From Deinococcus marmoris (GTDB taxonomy: Bacteria > Deinococcota > Deinococci > Deinococcales > Deinococcaceae): 64,000 nt of DNA. Under the pieces are notes generated by a model that saw only the letters and a program-made list of their open reading frames with translations, was not told the origin of the DNA and made no database searches. The stretch covers positions 45,794-109,793 of the forward strand of contig NZ_MSTI01000018.1 in the NCBI RefSeq assembly GCF_001949125.1. Reading direction: 5' to 3'. Position 1 is the first letter of the stretch; every line of letters begins with the position of its first letter. Shown in pieces: positions 62,660 to 64,000 of this stretch. Made by a program: the position numbers and the translations under genes.

Positions 62660-63660
62660 TTCTCACTTCGCAGACCGCAGACTTCACGGCCTCCATGAGC
62701 GTTTTGGGTGTCCGGCATCCCGACGGCCACCAGTCCCTCACGCCGGATGTTCAGTGCGGCGTTCTCATCACGGTCATGGGTCTCGCCGCAGTTTGGGCAA
62801 ATCCATTCTCGGACGGCAAGATTCTTCACTGCGGGATTCTTAAATCCGCAGTCATGACACATCTGACTGGAGGGGAAGTAGGGGCTGATCTTGGAGACCA
62901 GCCGTCCATACCACGTCGCCTTGTACTCCAGTTGCCGGATGAACTCGCCCCAGCCTGCGTCGCTGATGCTCAGCGCGAGACGGTGGTTCTTGACCATATT
63001 GCTTGGTTTGAGGTGTTCGGTGCAGATGATTTCGTACTTCCGCACGAGGGAGGTGGTGAGTTTGTGGAGGAAGTCCTGACGCTTGTTGGCGGTACGCTTG
63101 TGGACACGGGCCAGCTTGGTTTTCGCTTTCCCGTAACGAGCGCTGCCCTTTTTACGTCTGGACAGAGTTTTCTGAGCCTTGCGGAGCTGTCTCATGGCAG
63201 CGCGGTAGAACTTTGGGTTGGCATGGTGCTTGAACTTCGCGCCATCGGTGACGATGGCGAAATCTTTGATCCCGACATCTACCCCCGCCGCGTACTTTGG
63301 GGCAGCGCTCAGGTAGGCGATCTCGGTCTCGCACAGAACGGACGCCTCAAAATGGCCTTCGTGGACGCGGCGCACCGTCACATTCAGAATCTTGCCCTGA
63401 ATGTTCGGCTGGCCCCTGGTCTTGATCCATCCCAGCTTGGGGAGCTTGATGCGCCCCTCGCCAATCTGGATGTTGTTGTTCGTGAACTGGGTGCGGTACG
63501 TCTCGCTGGATTGTTTTTTCTTAAACTTCGGGAACCCCACCAACTTCTTCCCGGACTGCTTCGCAGTTCGGAAGAAGTTCTGATAGGCCCGCTCAAGGTC
63601 ACGCAGGGACTGTTGCAATGCGAACTTGTCCACTTCAGCCAGCCAGACCGTACCTTCATT
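62638..63660 (-). pseudogene. tnpB: tnpB (RNA-guided nuclease), 5' end lost to an IS insertion
   Basis: The TnpB frame is homologous from [16 protein letters not shown] onward and very close to remembered ISDra2 TnpB; about the first 66 residues are missing. The frame continues upstream only through non-homologous IS sequence. Retained: RuvC Asp in [12 protein letters not shown], Glu in [11 protein letters not shown], zinc finger CHDC...CPNC, and third Asp in [10 protein letters not shown]. ISDra2 TnpB is an RNA-guided DNA nuclease that promotes element retention. Here the lost N-terminal wedge region should abolish function. No tnpA is seen. Confidence 0.85.
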
Positions 63661-64000
63661 AGACCTCTTGCGAAAGTCGTGCGCTAAGGTAGGGGATGGT
63701 TGGCACGCTAAAATATCATCAGGCCCTGAAGCTGAATCGCACGAGTTTTCGCCGTCGCACTGGTGTGTACCCTGAAACATTTCTAGAGATGGAGACCGTG
63801 TTGCAAGAACGCCATGCCAACAAAGTCAAATCTGGACGGCCACCTGCACTCTCTTTGGGAGCGCAACTCCTGATGACGCTGGAGTTCTGGCGCGAGTACC
63901 GCACGTTGTTTCACATCGGCCAGGACTGGGGTGTCCATGAGGCCACGGTTCAGCGAACCGTGGTGCGTGTTGAAGATGCCCTGATACAAAGCGGGAAATT
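63660..64000 (+). mobile_element. IS5-like insertion sequence, left part
   Basis: Begins at or next to TAGACCTCTTGCGAAAGT, an IS5-group-like end, exactly where TnpB homology stops. It contains the 5' part of a transposase and runs beyond the window. Confidence 0.7.
63696..64000 (+). CDS. IS5-family transposase, N-terminal part (cut by window)
   Basis: ATG 63696 with AGGGGA ahead. Translates as [20 protein letters not shown], then [74 protein letters not shown] and stays open to the end. This is the helix-turn-helix N-terminal domain of IS5-type DDE transposases (LxLxx[22 protein letters not shown] pattern). The DDE catalytic domain would be outside the window. Possible frameshift organisation cannot be judged. 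Confidence 0.82.
   Translation, partial: MVGTLKYHQALKLNRTSFRRRTGVYPETFLEMETVLQERHANKVKSGRPPALSLGAQLLMTLEFWREYRTLFHIGQDWGVHEATVQRTVVRVEDALIQSGK

Overview
This 64 kb window looks like chromosome from a Deinococcus species. It has high G+C and bacterial-style dense gene packing. Many genes have no Shine-Dalgarno but carry a TANNNT -10 hexamer 5-8 nt before the start codon, the leaderless-transcript signature described in Deinococcus. Gene content agrees: homocitrate synthase of the alpha-aminoadipate lysine route, a LEA-type desiccation protein, several Nudix hydrolases, two glutamine synthetases of different types, and a TnpB very close to that of ISDra2. I cannot name the species.

Layout. 1-7.4 kb: 3' part of homocitrate synthase, a degenerate PhzF-like protein, rlmN, a TPR exported protein, then an overlapping SPOR protein / rex / lipoprotein set. 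7.5-16.3 kb: periplasmic cpdB, then a leftward glycolate oxidase cluster (glcF, glcD, a compact glcE) followed by an FMN alpha-hydroxy-acid oxidase; an L-xylulose-reductase-like SDR and a luciferase-like monooxygenase. 16.5-22.8 kb: type III glutamine synthetase, a short UvrA-like ATPase, type I glutamine synthetase. 23.1-28.9 kb: a complete branched-chain amino acid ABC transporter (livJHMGF) behind a strong promoter. 29-41.5 kb: mixed housekeeping and envelope genes, including hisZG, a PatB-type aminotransferase, an orphan BmpA-type ABC ATPase, PAP2 phosphatase, dihaem cytochrome c and an HNH nuclease. 41.6-48.6 kb: LEA-like protein, aldo/keto reductase, fmt-def, small proteins and an orphan OmpR-type response regulator. 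49-56.5 kb: an alpha/beta hydrolase lacking its nucleophile, a tandem Nudix protein, and a translationally coupled pheS - low-G+C ORF - Nudix - Nudix - pheT cluster preceded by an apparent attenuator. 56.8-62.6 kb: glyA, HD-GYP protein, HAD phosphatase, TrxB-like flavoprotein, SDR, exported protein. 62.6-64 kb: a tnpB whose 5' end has been cut off by an IS5-like element that runs off the window.

Two families of dispersed intergenic repeats are present: a three-copy family with CCCCTC/GAGGGG ends (about 36.1, 56.6 and 61.8 kb) and a two-copy family with TATACGGANTCCG ends placed exactly at stop codons (16.4 and 41.5 kb). I saw no rRNA, tRNA or CRISPR array. The points most worth checking are the pheS leader, the foreign-looking gene inside pheS-pheT, the broken tnpB, the hydrolase without its serine, and the repeat families. 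All functional calls come from reading the sequence and remembered family motifs; no database search was run.
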